This document shows positions 10,858-21,819 of a stretch of DNA of 38,878 nucleotides, in pieces. This DNA comes from Collybiopsis luxurians FD-317 M1 (Eukaryota; Basidiomycota; Agaricomycetes; Agaricales; Omphalotaceae), in NCBI GenBank assembly GCA_000827265.1, contig KN834871.1, positions 72,001 to 110,878 of the forward strand. Reading direction: 5' to 3'. The notes beneath the pieces are model-generated. The model searched no databases. It was not told where the DNA came from and was given only the letters and a program-made list of their open reading frames with translations. Both the position numbers and the translations under genes were made by a program. Each line of letters starts with the position of its first letter. Positions within the stretch are counted from its first letter, which is position 1.

Positions 10858-12810
10858 CTTGAGATTCCGGAAGGTAAGCCATATCTTCAGGATGTGCAAC
10901 CCGCAGTATTTCCGCTACTCAATCCTGGTGGCTTCATGGATCAATCATCAGGAGTTTCAAGCAAAAACCGTCTGCTGCGGCTCATGCCAAGCATCTCATC
11001 TAGTTCGTAAAGCAAGTCGGAAGCACTAGAAATAGCCCATCGAGTCAAATTCTCACTCCACTCCCTGTATACAACAGCATCAAGTACAGCATGTCAATTT
11101 CAAGGAAGTAAACGGATTCGTTCATTAAACTTCCTAGCGCCGCGCTCAAAGCTGTTGTTAATATGATGTAAGAACAAAGATATGCTTAACACCCAAGTCA
11201 CGTGAAGGACTACTATCTCCTCTTCCTAATCAGCTTTTTCGACCAATACATGGAAGTGTCGGTATCGGTTCATTCATTGCTTTTCAATCCTTTTAATGTC
11301 TGGATATTCTCTTCAACGGATGTGGCTAATAATAATATTCATCTGTAAATTGCTACTGTAAGCGAGCTATATGAGTACCACTTCTACCAACACTTCGGGT
11401 TCGCCTACGGATTGCTGTCAGAGTTTTTGAACTTTCCTTATCTGTATGCTTCTTAAGCTCGCTCGAAAACTCCCAGTCCTTAGTCAAAATGAGAGCGTTC
11501 TGATCGCTTGCATATATTCCCTGTATTTTTAACTTTAAGCATTCTGTCAGAGTGCGAGCTTCTCTCAAAATTTCCCACTTCAGTCATCGGTAGAATGGTT
11601 GTGTTCATTTGGGAGAACCTATGTGATCAACAGCTGTTAATTCTTCCCCAATCCTGAATATCACTTTCTTTCCCCGGCGTCCCTATTTACGCCTAGCCAA
11701 GGCTGGGGTTTGCGCAATGAACCATGTTTTTCAAAACTTGGCGGACCTCGAGCGCTCACTGCGAAAACGTCAGGACGGAATCCATCAACGCTTCATTTTT
11801 CAAGGTTCTAAACCATTATAATGACAGCTGAAAAAAAAAAATGAATCACATCAGAAAACGGAATACTTGGCGGAGAAATAATCAAACCGCCATCGTAAGA
11901 TCGAGTTCTTAGAACATTCCTTGTACATGTCGTCATAGATTTTACACGTCTTTCATTGGCTGCTTCGAGGATCAGTCGATCTAAACGCCGCTGCCTCGGC
12001 TGGTATCCCCGCACTCAATTCCACTTTCTCCTCAATTCCTTATCGGCACCAAGTGAGTGCTCTTCCTCTCATCCGGCAGGATTAATAAACGCTTCGTTGG
12101 TCTCGTTTGTACCGGGCTTTCAAGGCCAACATGGGAAACTAGAACAATCCTTTGTGAGCTTTGTCGGTCTGTTTGCGAGCGAGCGTGGAAATGCGCTTAG
12201 GTGCGAAACACTCACGATCAAGCAACTTGAGTAGACCACGTCCTATTCGGAGATGATATGAAAACAAGATGGAAGGTGGAGGCCAAAAGGAAAGAAAAGG
12301 TAATGTCTGTATCGGCTGATGAGCCGAGTAATATGTAGTAAACGGCATGTTTACAGAGCGGCGTGCAGAAATTCCCATCTGACCATTCCTGTTCGCGCGC
12401 AATGCGAAAGGTCCTTTTGTGTATTTTCTAGGATTGTACAATATGATATCAATAAAGCAATATATAGATCAGACAATTTGCGAGTTAAAAATTCCCCGAC
12501 TCTGACCTAAGGGAAGGGAGGGCTCTGTAGGTTACGATCGGCGAAAATATCCAAGATCGGCCGCAACAAGGCAGTTAGTTCTCATGATCTCACATATTGA
12601 AGTCCGACTTTCTCCGATTGTATGACAATTATTATGGGTTACATGAGCTGTCAGTTTACAGCGCCCGAACAGCACCGCAAGTAAGATTTATTCATTGAGT
12701 CCAGCACGTTATGAGTAAGTAGTATATTACAATTTCCAAAATGTAAGGGTGGCGTTATACATTAGGTGAACTTATGGCTGAAATGTTACCATAATCTTCC
12801 ACTCGTGCGC
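10858..12810. other. intergenic stretch, nothing assigned
   Basis: About 2 kb of CG-rich DNA. Reading frames of 60-100 codons occur on both strands (for example 11353-11568 minus, 11956-12234 plus, 12139-12441 minus), but none shows a domain, signal peptide or convincing splice structure. It may hold regulatory sequence for the knottin-like gene or decayed genes that I cannot identify. Confidence 0.35.
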
Positions 12811-12818
12811 TATATAAA
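12811..12818 (+). promoter_or_regulatory. TATA box before the orphan ORF
   Basis: TATATAAA lies only 16-23 bases before the first ATG at 12834. With usual TATA-to-start spacing the transcript would begin near or after that ATG, so the in-frame ATG at 12885 may be the true start. Confidence 0.4.
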
Positions 12819-12833
12819 CCATAATACTTTGAG

Positions 12834-13745
12834 ATGTTACTGTCTGTCTGTACCCCGACTCATGCTGTCGGTGAAAGACCTATAATGAATATTGCTTTGG
12901 TGTACCATAATCTGCTTAAATCATTTCCTCTATGGTGTCTTCCGGCATCTGCTACTCTGAGAGAATGTGAATTGAGAGGTTTACCTGCCAGTCTGCTTCA
13001 ATCTGTGCCTGGTCGCTCCTCTCGAACAACCAAGAGTGAAGCAACAAGAAACATTGAAGAGCGGTGCTTAAAAATATACTATGAGCTTTCATTTACTTCT
13101 TGCCCTGAGCCTTACTTGAACCTGTGTCAAGCAGATGTGGCTCAGTTTAGCTTTGAAATTGCAAGAGCACTTTTTGGCTCCCTACCCCATGAAGAAAAGC
13201 AATGTACAGTACACGACATCTCTCCAAGGTTTTTGACTGCATTGAAAGAGGCTCTCAATCAGCACCTTTCTGATGTTCGTATTTTGCAGATGTCTGTCTG
13301 CTGTCATTTGTACGGTGTTTCAAAACTGACACAGGCAAGATTTACTTCCAATCAAGTGGCCATAAAACCTTGTTATACCGATACTATCCATAATGTCTCA
13401 CACTTTGATAGATTCGGCTCTAAAGGTATTTTGGTGGTCAAAACAAAGAATTTCTGCATCTGGAAACACATTCTTTCTGCACCTTCCACTGACCACACTA
13501 CTATCATTTCTGCGACTCATGCTATTCTTCTCTATCCTGAACTGACATTAGAATGCCGTGTCCTGTTACAGAATTCAAAATTTTCTCCAGTACAATTCAA
13601 TGATCCAATATGGAGCAGGCTGGTTGAATTAGCATTGACAGTCTTCGGGAATAGTAGTTGTGATGACCATCATCTTCGCCAACTCCCCTGTCCAGCCCTT
13701 CAGAGATCACTACGGGGTGGAACAGGAATATGGGACAGCAGTTGA
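12834..13745 (+). CDS. orphan protein of unknown function, single exon
   Basis: An uninterrupted frame of 303 codons, the longest clearly unexplained one in the window. I recognise no domain. The protein is rich in cysteine and histidine (for instance CCHLYG near residue 160 and DDHHLRQLPCP near the C-terminus) but without a regular metal-binding spacing. There is no signal peptide or clear membrane segment. The TATA box at 12811 suggests initiation at codon 18 (12885), giving 286 aa. It sits between the CG-rich left part and the transposon-rich right part, about 320 bases before a hAT miniature element. It could be a lineage-specific host gene or an accessory gene of a mobile element. A frame this long in moderately AT-rich DNA is unlikely by chance, but expression is unproven. 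Confidence 0.5.
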   Translation: MLLSVCTPTHAVGERPIMNIALVYHNLLKSFPLWCLPASATLRECELRGLPASLLQSVPGRSSRTTKSEATRNIEERCLKIYYELSFTSCPEPYLNLCQADVAQFSFEIARALFGSLPHEEKQCTVHDISPRFLTALKEALNQHLSDVRILQMSVCCHLYGVSKLTQARFTSNQVAIKPCYTDTIHNVSHFDRFGSKGILVVKTKNFCIWKHILSAPSTDHTTIISATHAILLYPELTLECRVLLQNSKFSPVQFNDPIWSRLVELALTVFGNSSCDDHHLRQLPCPALQRSLRGGTGIWDSS

Positions 13746-14058
13746 TCACCCATTCTAAATTCTGGTAATGATTACTGTTGGGGAAATCGTCGGAACCCTG
13801 GTACCAATAGCAAATGCGCAGGTCAATTGCACTGAGGATTCATTGACCAGTACATACTTTATATACAGAAAATGTAGATAGGCTAAATAAAATAAGCTAT
13901 CAAGGCTATCCTAAGCACAGCAAAGGCAAAAAACAAATATGCAAGCGATCCGATTGAAACTCATTCCGCTGTTATCTCCAACAATTACTACTATCAGTTA
14001 TTGACCAGTAAGTACAAATGTGATGACTTATGGTATACATGGCATTTTGCTACACATT
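13746..14058. other. spacer, nothing assigned
   Basis: About 310 bases between the orphan ORF and the hAT element. No coding or repeat structure seen. Confidence 0.4.
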
Positions 14059-14066
14059 GCTTAGAC

Positions 14067-14733
14067 TAGTGTTGCCGCGGCTTGTAAATAAGCCAGCTAT
14101 TAGCCGGAGCCGATCAGGGGCTGGAGCCGAGCCGGTCAGCTGGCGGGCACCCACATATGAGCCAGCTTCCCACGGCTCCTAGCTGAATGCTGCGGCTTGG
14201 AGCTGGCTCGCAGTCAACTCCTACTAGCTCAATTGCCAAACGTCACCCAACTGTTTCCAAATCCATTTTCAAATTGTACTTATCATCTTTGGGCTTACTT
14301 CAGAGACCCTTTCCTCAGTGCATTGCAAATATTGAACATTTTTCAACATCAATTCAGTGAAGTCAAGTCATATACAGTTTTGTTTTATGTAACAACATTG
14401 TATGGCATCAATATAACATTTGCTGAGAAAATTTTGCCATAACCACATCAAGCAATGTAACAACGTCGGTTCACAGCATCCGCTAAGCGCTCATTCGAGG
14501 CTTAGGACCCTGTATAGTTCACTCACATTTGTTCTGACTGGTGCAGGCAATCATTGTAGAAATATTTTATATTAATTTTGGAGGGAATTTTTCTTTCGGC
14601 TGGCCAGCTTGAAGTCGGCTTGACCCCAGCTCAAGTCGGCACAAGCCAGCTCATTCCAGCTATTAAGCTGGCTAAGTGTGAGAGCCGCAGCTACATAAGT
14701 CGACTTGCGGCTAGCTGAGCCGCGGCAACACTA
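14067..14733. mobile_element. hAT miniature element, copy 1 (CpG-intact)
   Basis: A 667-bp non-autonomous element. Its ends are TAGTGTTGCCGCGGCT and the matching inverted copy, and it is flanked by a perfect 8-bp duplication GCTTAGAC (14059-14066 and 14734-14741). TAGNG-type ends with 8-bp duplications define the hAT superfamily. The subterminal zones are dense in AGCCAGCT/AGCTGGCT motifs, likely repeated transposase-binding sites. The middle is AT-rich and carries no transposase; a plus-strand ORF at 14197-14442 has no motif. A second copy in reverse orientation starts at 15800. This copy keeps its CG dinucleotides. Confidence 0.92.
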
Positions 14734-14741
14734 GCTTAGAC

Positions 14742-15709
14742 TGGAACTGTAGATATACATGTGTAACAAATAGGCTGTCGGCAGATGATACAAAATAATT
14801 ATTCAGTCATTATTAGATATATATTATTTTCTCATCCATTTTGTCGCTTGTTCACACTCTCCATCCCAGTCAGGGATTGCCACTCTGGCGGTGCTAAGGA
14901 TCACATAGCTCCTATTACTCAACAGATGGAGTACATAGGGTTATAGGAGTAGGGACAGGGGTAGCAGCAGGGGGAGCAGGGGCCATGATATTCCCATTGA
15001 TATAGCCACTGAGTCTTGTGGAATGAGCCACACTCTTCATGTGGTCTCAAAACAATGCCTAATTACTCAGCCCAATGAGTTGTTAATCTTCTGGGAATAC
15101 AATAAGATTGGAGAGCATACTTGCATTAGAGGATGTCATATTGGAGATTGATTTCTAGTGTTAGTCTAGGACAAATGCAGTTTTGACTGCAAATCTGATA
15201 AATCTATAGCCTTACATAAGTACACTTTGACTATAAGTATATAAGTAAGAAATATAAAAGAAGCAGGAAAGGAATCACATACTTTCAGAGCAGAGAAGAA
15301 GTTCTGAGAAGCATATTGAAGTTGAAAGGACAAAAATATATAAGACAAAAGTTAATCTGGCTTCTTAAGGATACCCGCATGGAAGTATAGTGGGTCACCT
15401 ACAACCAAGATACATTTGTGGGGGGTTGTATCCAGCCACAGTAGGACACCATACATGCTCACATGATGTGATGCACCTACACATTAGAGTATGGAATCCC
15501 TTCAGATACAAGAGGACATCATTACTTTTTATCTTACCATTGATGGTGTACTGATTCTGCTGCTCTGCAATTGCAACAGCATAGGCAGCCTGCAACACTG
15601 CACCTTTAGCCACTCCAATTTTCTTTGCCGCATCAGCAACAAGATGGCCAGCCCACTGTCCAATACCAAACTGGAGTAGTCCAAGGTCTTTCGAATATCC
15701 CACCCTAAC
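14742..15709. other. stretch between the hAT copies, unassigned ORF
   Basis: No certain gene. A minus-strand frame at 15395-15703 (102 codons) reads through a plausible peptide (GQWAGHLVADAAKKIGVAKG) that I cannot place; it lies antisense to where the upstream part of the Plavaka-like transposase would be expected. The remainder is AT-rich, with no repeats seen. Confidence 0.3.
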
Positions 15710-15969
15710 ATCCTTTCAGTAGCTGAATATCTCCCAGATGATATGATCAAGTGTTTGTCCTCTTTCATGGAGTTTTGCTATGTAGTGTGCTGTCCAGATT
15801 AGTGTTGCTGCAGCTCAGCTAGCTGCAAGTCAACTTGCATAGCTGCAGCTCTCATGATTAGCCAGAATGAGCTGACTTGAAAAAGTGCTAGCTGACTCGA
15901 GCTAGGTCCCAAGTCAGCTTTGAGCTGGCAAGCCGAAGGGGAAAAAGCCTTTGGGTATCATACACACTG

Positions 15970-16273
15970 TGTTGAGCGCAGGATTATGATAGGACTTTGG
16001 GAGCACATTGATGAGCTAGAACAGTAAAGATGTTTATATACTAGGTAAGTTAGTAATGTGCCCGGTATATGCTATATATAAGTATGAACTCACAATGAAG
16101 GTGGCAGCCTCGTATAGGTAGGATAGATAAGGAACATAGTGGGTAAAGAGAAGAAAAGGAAAAAGGGAATCCAACTCATAACTAAAGATTGGAAACATAT
16201 TACTAATCAAGTACTATAAATGGGAAATACATAGAAAGTCTGTTAGGGGTGTAGAACAGTGTCTACCTTAACA
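15970..16273 (-). repeat. Copia 3' LTR (304 bp)
   Basis: Read on the plus strand it runs from TGTTGAGCGC to CCTTAACA and matches the other LTR closely, apart from a few substitutions and the absence of a 115-bp tandem-repeat expansion. Confidence 0.93.
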
Positions 16274-16282
16274 CTCCCCCTT
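16274..16282 (-). other. polypurine tract of the Copia element
   Basis: AAGGGGGAG on the minus strand directly abuts the 3' LTR, as expected for the plus-strand primer in reverse transcription. Confidence 0.8.
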
Positions 16283-16393
16283 GCTGTGCAGTTAGTGTAC
16301 ACCCATGATATTGCAGAAATGAGTGAACTGAATGCAGGCAAGGGATTTTGTCATGCAATCAGCAACCAAGTGTTCAGTTGCTATATAAATGAC

Positions 16394-19126
16394 TCAAATT
16401 TCTTCTTGTTCAATGGTTTGGCAGATGAAATGGAAGTGAATATCGATATGCTTCATCTGCATGTGGAATGTCACATCGGAAGCAAGGTGGATAGTGCTCT
16501 GGTTGTTGCAACAAAGGACAGTTAGGGAATGAATGGAAATGGGATTGAGTTCTCTGATGAACTTGCAGCACCAAATGATGTCCTTGGCTGTGTGAGTGAG
16601 GGCACTGTATTTGGATTCAGTAGTAGAGACTGTAACAATGCTCTGCTTCTTTGAGCTCCATGAAACAACACCAATGCCGAAAAAGACAGCGTATCTGCTG
16701 ATTGACTTGTGGTCCAGATCAGAAGTGAAGTTGGCATCCGAATAGGCTTCAAAGGTAAGTTCTTTGCCACCTAACTCTAATCCTTTGTTAATAGTTCTGA
16801 GAATATAATGAACAACACACTTGAGGGCCTTGAGGTGCATGGAGTGAGGTGAGGCCATATAACGCAAGAGAACCAATATGGAATAGGTGATATTGGGGCA
16901 AGAACTGTCGGATAGGTATATGAGAGAGCCAACACCCATCCTATACAAGGCAGCGTCTTCTGATGACAGTAATTTGGGAGATACGGCAGCCAAGTTAGGT
17001 GTCAAGTCAATGCCTGGTTCCAACAGTGTGGCGACTGGGTTTGCATCACTGAGACCCATCCTGTCAACTATAGTTTGACAGTATGCCTTTTGAGCCAAGG
17101 TGATGGTTTGCTTCTTGTAATTTTGTGCGACAGTCATTCCGAGTAACCAACTGATGCTCCCAAGCTCAGTTATATTTACCCTTCCTTGATACTCAACCAC
17201 AAATCCCTTTGAGCTCCTCTGACTGTCAGCAACAATTGAGAAATTATTGGTGGCCACACAAAGAACAACATATGTCTCCCCTTGGAATTTAAAGAAGACA
17301 CATGGGTTGGTGGCACTAGCTTGGAACTTCATAATGTTGACCAGAATGTTACAATTTTTATTGTACCACTCCTTAGCTCCCTGGCAACTTCCATATAAAG
17401 GGTGTTTGAGTCAGCATACAAGGTTCTTGACGGCAGTGACTTCAGTCTTGGGCAAGTAAAAGTCAGTTAGGAAGGGGGGAATTTCCATGTAGATAGTATG
17501 GTGGAGATTGGCTTGGAGGTAAGCACTTTTGATATCTATTTGTTCAATGTAGGCTCCTTTTGATGTGCCGTACACAAAGATTATACAAAGGGAACTTTTA
17601 CAAACCACTGGGGCAAAACTCTTGTTGAAATCAATACCAAAAACTTAACTATAGCCTGCTATGCAAATTCTTGCTTTGTACTTTGAAACTGTGCTGTCAG
17701 GACCAAGTTTTCAATGCAACACCACAATGCATTTAGTGACATTGGTTCCACTGCATGGCTGTTCGATGATATCAAAGGTATTGTAGATCTTCAGTCAATT
17801 AACTTCATTTTGGTAAGCTTCCAACCAGCTATTGCATTCTGGACCAGCTAACACTTGAGCGAGTGTAGTAGGATCACTGTTGACCGCAGTGCAAGCAATT
17901 TTGATGATTTGTTCAACAATTTTGTTGTCGTTGTAGTGGTCACCAGCCTCAGAGACTAGGGCTTCTTACACCTCAGTGAATTCTGCAATATTGGCATTCT
18001 TACTGGCTGCAAGGTCTTTAAAATATCCAGGAGGTGGACACTGGCAAGTTGAATGTGCAGGTTCAGGCTGAGTAGGAGTATTGGAAGGGTTAGTAGGTGC
18101 TTGAGGTGAGCTATCATTGTTAGTGTTGATGTCAGGGCTGGAAGATTTATCTTTATGCTCCCCCTCAGACCCAGAAGAGATGAAAATGATATCACTGGGA
18201 TTGTGCCTATCATTGTGTTCAATATTGACAATGCGCTGGTCAGGCCAGTACATGCAAATGCCCTTGCATTCTCCATTGTATCCAACAAATTTACCTTCCT
18301 TACCACATAAGTCCAGCTTGTCTGAACTTAAGTCCCAAATAGTGACTGTTGATCCCCAGGCTATGAGATCCTTGAGTGAAGGCTTTGATCCAGTTACGAA
18401 CTCAAAAGCTGACATGGTACCATCAGAAGATGGTACTCTGTTCTGAAGCCAAATGCTATGATTGATTGCTTCCGGCCACAAAAATTTGGGCAATCCAGAA
18501 CCAGTCAAGAGTGCCCTTGCATTGGATAAGCAAATTCTGATGATGCATTCCACTAGACCATTTGACTGTGATGAGTCATGTACATTGAGGTGACAAATTG
18601 TACCAGCTTGAGATAGGTGAGTGGGAAATTCTTCACTCATGAACTTGCTGCCTCGATCTGATCCAAAGATCTTTATTGCAGAAATACCCCAATGATTTTT
18701 TGCAAAGGCCTCAAAAGCCTTGTAATTTTTGAAGGCTTCTGACTTTGCCTTCAGGAAATAGGGGCAAATCTTGTGGGAGGTGAGGTCAATTACTGACTGG
18801 AAGTATAGGCTTCAAGAGAGGCTTTGGATACTGGCAGGTCCCCATAGGTCAGATATGACTTTGTCACCATAGTTCTTATACTTTGTCTGACTCTCTTTAG
18901 GAAAGGGTTGATGGACTGCTTTAGCCTTTGCGCAAACACTGCAAAATGGTTTTATATCATCAATGTCAATGTCTGGAAGATCTTCGGCAAGACAATTTTT
19001 GAGGATAGCGATACAGGTATCAAAGTTAACATGTCCCAGAAGATAATGGAACTCTAGCAAGGTGAGTTTCTTCCTTGATGCAATGCTGGCGACCTGAACA
19101 AGATCCTCTTCAATGTGATAGAGACC
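16394..19126 (-). pseudogene. Copia pol: integrase, reverse transcriptase, RNase H (broken)
   Basis: The pre-integrase zinc finger (FHYLLGHVN...CSVCAKAK) is at about 18930-19060. The integrase core follows, with GSDRGSKF and later NGLVEC at 18550-18670, then a PWEA-like block and a serine/proline-rich linker at 17966-18200. The reverse transcriptase begins with IEQIDIKSAYLQANL (about 17500-17560). It continues in another frame from 17332, where the catalytic Y-V-D-D block reads VATNNFSIVAD, with asparagines in place of both aspartates. RNase H keeps YSDANF and STTESKYSAL (about 16600-16690). At least two stops and two frame changes are seen. It is descended from an element that copied RNA into DNA and integrated it; it is now inactive. 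Confidence 0.85.
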
Positions 19127-20584
19127 TCAGATGTTGGAGACACAAGCAATGACTGTAGATGCAGGCTTTGGTGAGCAAATTGTGCAGATTCTGCCACTAA
19201 TCTTGAGTGAATATCCAGCTTGGTTGAGTTGCAATATGGAAATGAGGGTATAGGACATTGTCGGTGCATACAGGACATTCTTTAAATGAATCACCATAGG
19301 TTTTTGATTCTTTTCCATAGGGAAATTTACATTCATGTTTTCCTTTCCAACCATCATGAATTCACAGTTATCTACAGCATGAGCAGGCTCTGGGCTCATT
19401 TTAATGAAGTCAGTTAAGGCTTGGCAATCAGGAGTAAAGTGACTGCTTGCTCCTGTATCGATGATTTTGACATAGGTAGGTCCTTGAATACTTGCATATA
19501 AAGCAGCAGGATAATCAAGGTTGGTGCAGGTGTTGAGTGTGAGGAAGGAATAGTTGTCAATACCAAAGTCATTTACTTGATGCAACTTGTCAACAATAGC
19601 AGAGAATGCATAGTTTTCTGCTGGGGCCTCTTCTGCAACATTTGCAGCTTTAGGTTTGTTTCCTTTACCACGTCTCTTCTGCCATGGTGCCTGACCCTCA
19701 TGTCCACCTCCTTTGCCATAGCACATTTCAGCTATGTGTCCCTTCTTGTTGCAGTTTGAGCAGTGAAGACTCAACTTGTCGACTTGGGGGCTACCACCTT
19801 TAGATGAAGAGGGACTCTTTGATCCCTTTGAGATTTGCATACCAGTGTGGTTCTTTCCACTAGCTATCATCACTGCATTCTGAATAGCTTTACTAGCTTT
19901 CTTCTGCGATGCGCATCCATCATACTCCTCGAGGATAGGAGCAGTAAGAGAGGTGACGGTAACAGTTCCACCAGCAGAAGTAATTTGAGCTGTGACTGTG
20001 CGAGCGATGGATTGGTGGGATTCAGGAAGGGAGAGCTTGAGGTATGCAATATAGGTCCCATCAGGCAGTGGTTGACCCATAGTGGCGAGAGACTCCTTGA
20101 TGTTGTCCATCTTGTTGAGATGAGCATGGAGGTCATTGTCCTTGCTGCACCAAGTAGCTTGGAGAGTTGCAAGGAGAGAAGTGTGGGTTAAGTCTCCTTT
20201 CTTCTTGAAGAGTTGACAAAGTTTGTTCCAGGCATTGTGGGCAGAGGATTCACTCTTAATATTGTTGAAAGTGCTTTCGGAAAGACATTTGTATATGATG
20301 TCTTTAATCTGAGCCTCGCACTGGTGGTAAGTGTTGATTTGATCTTCAAGCTTCTCCAAGTCAGTATTAGTTAGGGGTACAGCCATACTAGAACTGCTGG
20401 TGTACCACTTCCCATGGCACTCCACTGGTTCAGTAGGTTTAGTTACTCATCCAACAATGTGTCATTGAAGTCCAGGTTTGCTAACAATATTGGTGTAGAC
20501 CTTCTCCTTCCAACTATGCCAGTTGGAGCTGTTGTCAATGAGTTTAGGGAGGACATCAAATTTGTAAGAGTTTTTGGTCATCAT
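19127..20584 (-). pseudogene. Copia gag and protease (two early stops)
   Basis: The reading starts at the ATG at 20584 (MMTKNSYKFDVLPKL...), close to the 5' LTR, and runs into two in-frame TGA stops near 20445-20465, both where CGA (Arg) would fit. From there the frame is open for over 400 codons. It holds a capsid-like region (KLCQLFKKKGDLTHTSLLATL), a CX2CX4HX4C zinc knuckle (CSNCNKKGHIAEMC, about 19722-19766) that binds nucleic acid, and the protease active site DTGASSHF (about 19440-19470). A TGA after residue I of CVSNI separates it from pol. Gag would pack the RNA; the protease would process the polyprotein. Confidence 0.88.
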
Positions 20585-20588
20585 TATA

Positions 20589-20603
20589 GCAGGGCCCATA
20601 ACC
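20589..20603 (-). other. primer-binding site, half-tRNA type
   Basis: GGTTATGGGCCCTGC on the minus strand follows the 5' LTR directly. It closely resembles the Drosophila copia site, which pairs with an internal fragment of initiator methionine tRNA rather than with its 3' end. Confidence 0.7.
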
Positions 20604-21022
20604 TGTTGAGTGCAGGATTATGATAGGACTTTGGAAGCACATTGATGAGCTAGAACAGTAAAGATGTTATATAAATGAAGGTGTATGGTAATAATGAATG
20701 TAGATACCTAGAACAGTAAAGATGTTATATAAATGAAGGTGTACAGCAATAATGAATGTAGATACCTAGAACAGTAAAGATGTTATATACTAGGTAAGTT
20801 AGTAATGTGCCCAGTATATGCTGTATATAAGTATGAACTCACAATGAAGGTGGCAGCCTTGTATAGGTAGGATAGATAAGGAACATAGTGGGTAAAGAGA
20901 AGAAAAGGAAAAAGGGAATCTGACTTGTAACTAGAGATTGGAAACATATTACTAATCAAGTACTATAAATGGGAAATACATAGAAAGTCTGTTAGGGGTG
21001 TAGAACAGTGTCTACTTTAACA
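20604..21022 (-). repeat. Copia 5' LTR (419 bp) with tandem expansion
   Basis: Homologous to the 304-bp LTR but longer by 115 bases because a 58-bp unit is repeated. The other differences are scattered substitutions and one T. Confidence 0.93.
20650..20765. repeat. two 58-bp tandem units in the longer LTR
   Basis: Units at 20650-20707 and 20708-20765, each starting CTAGAACAGTAAAGATG, differ at a few bases (GTATGGT versus GTACAGC). A partial third unit leads back into the shared LTR sequence. Confidence 0.9.
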
Positions 21023-21819
21023 CACTGCCTCTACAATACTTGCTGACCACAATCAGGGTGCAGTCAGACAAACAATGCAGGGAGCCAAGCTTCTAATAAG
21101 CACTAATTTATAGAACACAGGCCTGATGTAGAGTAATGATGTGGCATAATGCAGTGACACAGTCAGTGTACTTTTCTTGGAAACTTACAGAGGCATTCAA
21201 GTGCAGACTCGAAGAGCAATTATGTGACAGAGGCAATGTATTTTCCAATAATTCACAGGAGGGAGGTCAATTTAGTCACTTGTAAATATATCTTAGACTC
21301 ACCCAGGCCAAATTCTGCAAAGCAAAGCACACCCTCATCTCAGACCAAAAGCCCTGCATCCATATGACTCAATCATTCTTGGAAGAATTAGGTCGAGGAA
21401 AGTGAGGGAAGGGCCTGGAGTGGGCCAGGAGGTGATGCACAAGCCTTAGAATGGATTCTTGCACAATTGCAAGACAATTGTCATTCAAGCTGGAAGGAGT
21501 CAACTGTGAGCCAGCTCCCAGCTGCTGCATTCAGCTTGAAGCCATGGGAAGCTGGCTCACATACAGGTGTCAGCTGGCTGACTGGCTTGGCTTTAGTCAC
21601 CAATCAGCTCCAGCTATCAGCTGGCTTATTTGTGAGCTGTGGCAACACTAGTCCAGATATTGATGAAACAAGTCTTGCTGCTGTGAAAGCATCCATTGAG
21701 TCATTCCAGAATTACCACCATGTCTTCATTGAAACAGGTGTTTGGGAACATTTCTCTATTCCACAGATGAACTCTATAACACATTATCCTTCTTTCATCA
21801 TGGAGTTTGGTTTGCCAAT

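Larger units (their letters stand above)
15970..21022 (-). mobile_element. Copia LTR retrotransposon (degenerate), minus orientation
   Basis: A complete 5,053-bp element with two LTRs, a 5-bp target duplication CACTG (15965-15969 and 21023-21027), a primer-binding site, a polypurine tract, and gag-pol in the order gag, protease, integrase, reverse transcriptase, RNase H. The integrase-before-RT order and the YSDA/STTES RNase H motifs make it Copia (Ty1 type). Both LTRs have TG...CA ends. The coding part has several stops and frameshifts and has lost the reverse transcriptase active-site aspartates, so it cannot move by itself. It landed inside hAT copy 2. Confidence 0.95.
15800..21650. mobile_element. 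hAT miniature element, copy 2 (CpG-decayed), split by a Copia element
   Basis: The ends TAGTGTTGCTGCAGCT (left) and TAGTGTTGCCACAGCT (right, reverse-complemented) are homologous to copy 1 in the opposite orientation. It is flanked by the perfect 8-bp duplication GTCCAGAT (15792-15799 and 21651-21658). Without the 5,053-bp Copia element and its 5-bp duplication it is 793 bp long. It inserted into the coding sequence of the Plavaka-like transposase. Nearly every CG of copy 1 in the ends is TG or CA here. Confidence 0.9.

Noticed and set aside
14197..14442. 81-codon ORF inside hAT copy 1 as a possible transposase
   Set aside because: Too short, with no hAT dimerisation or catalytic motif; the element is a miniature one.
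15395..15703. 102-codon minus-strand ORF with WAGHLVADAAKKIGVAKG
   Set aside because: It reads like protein, but no family is recognised and it overlaps the expected transposase region on the other strand.
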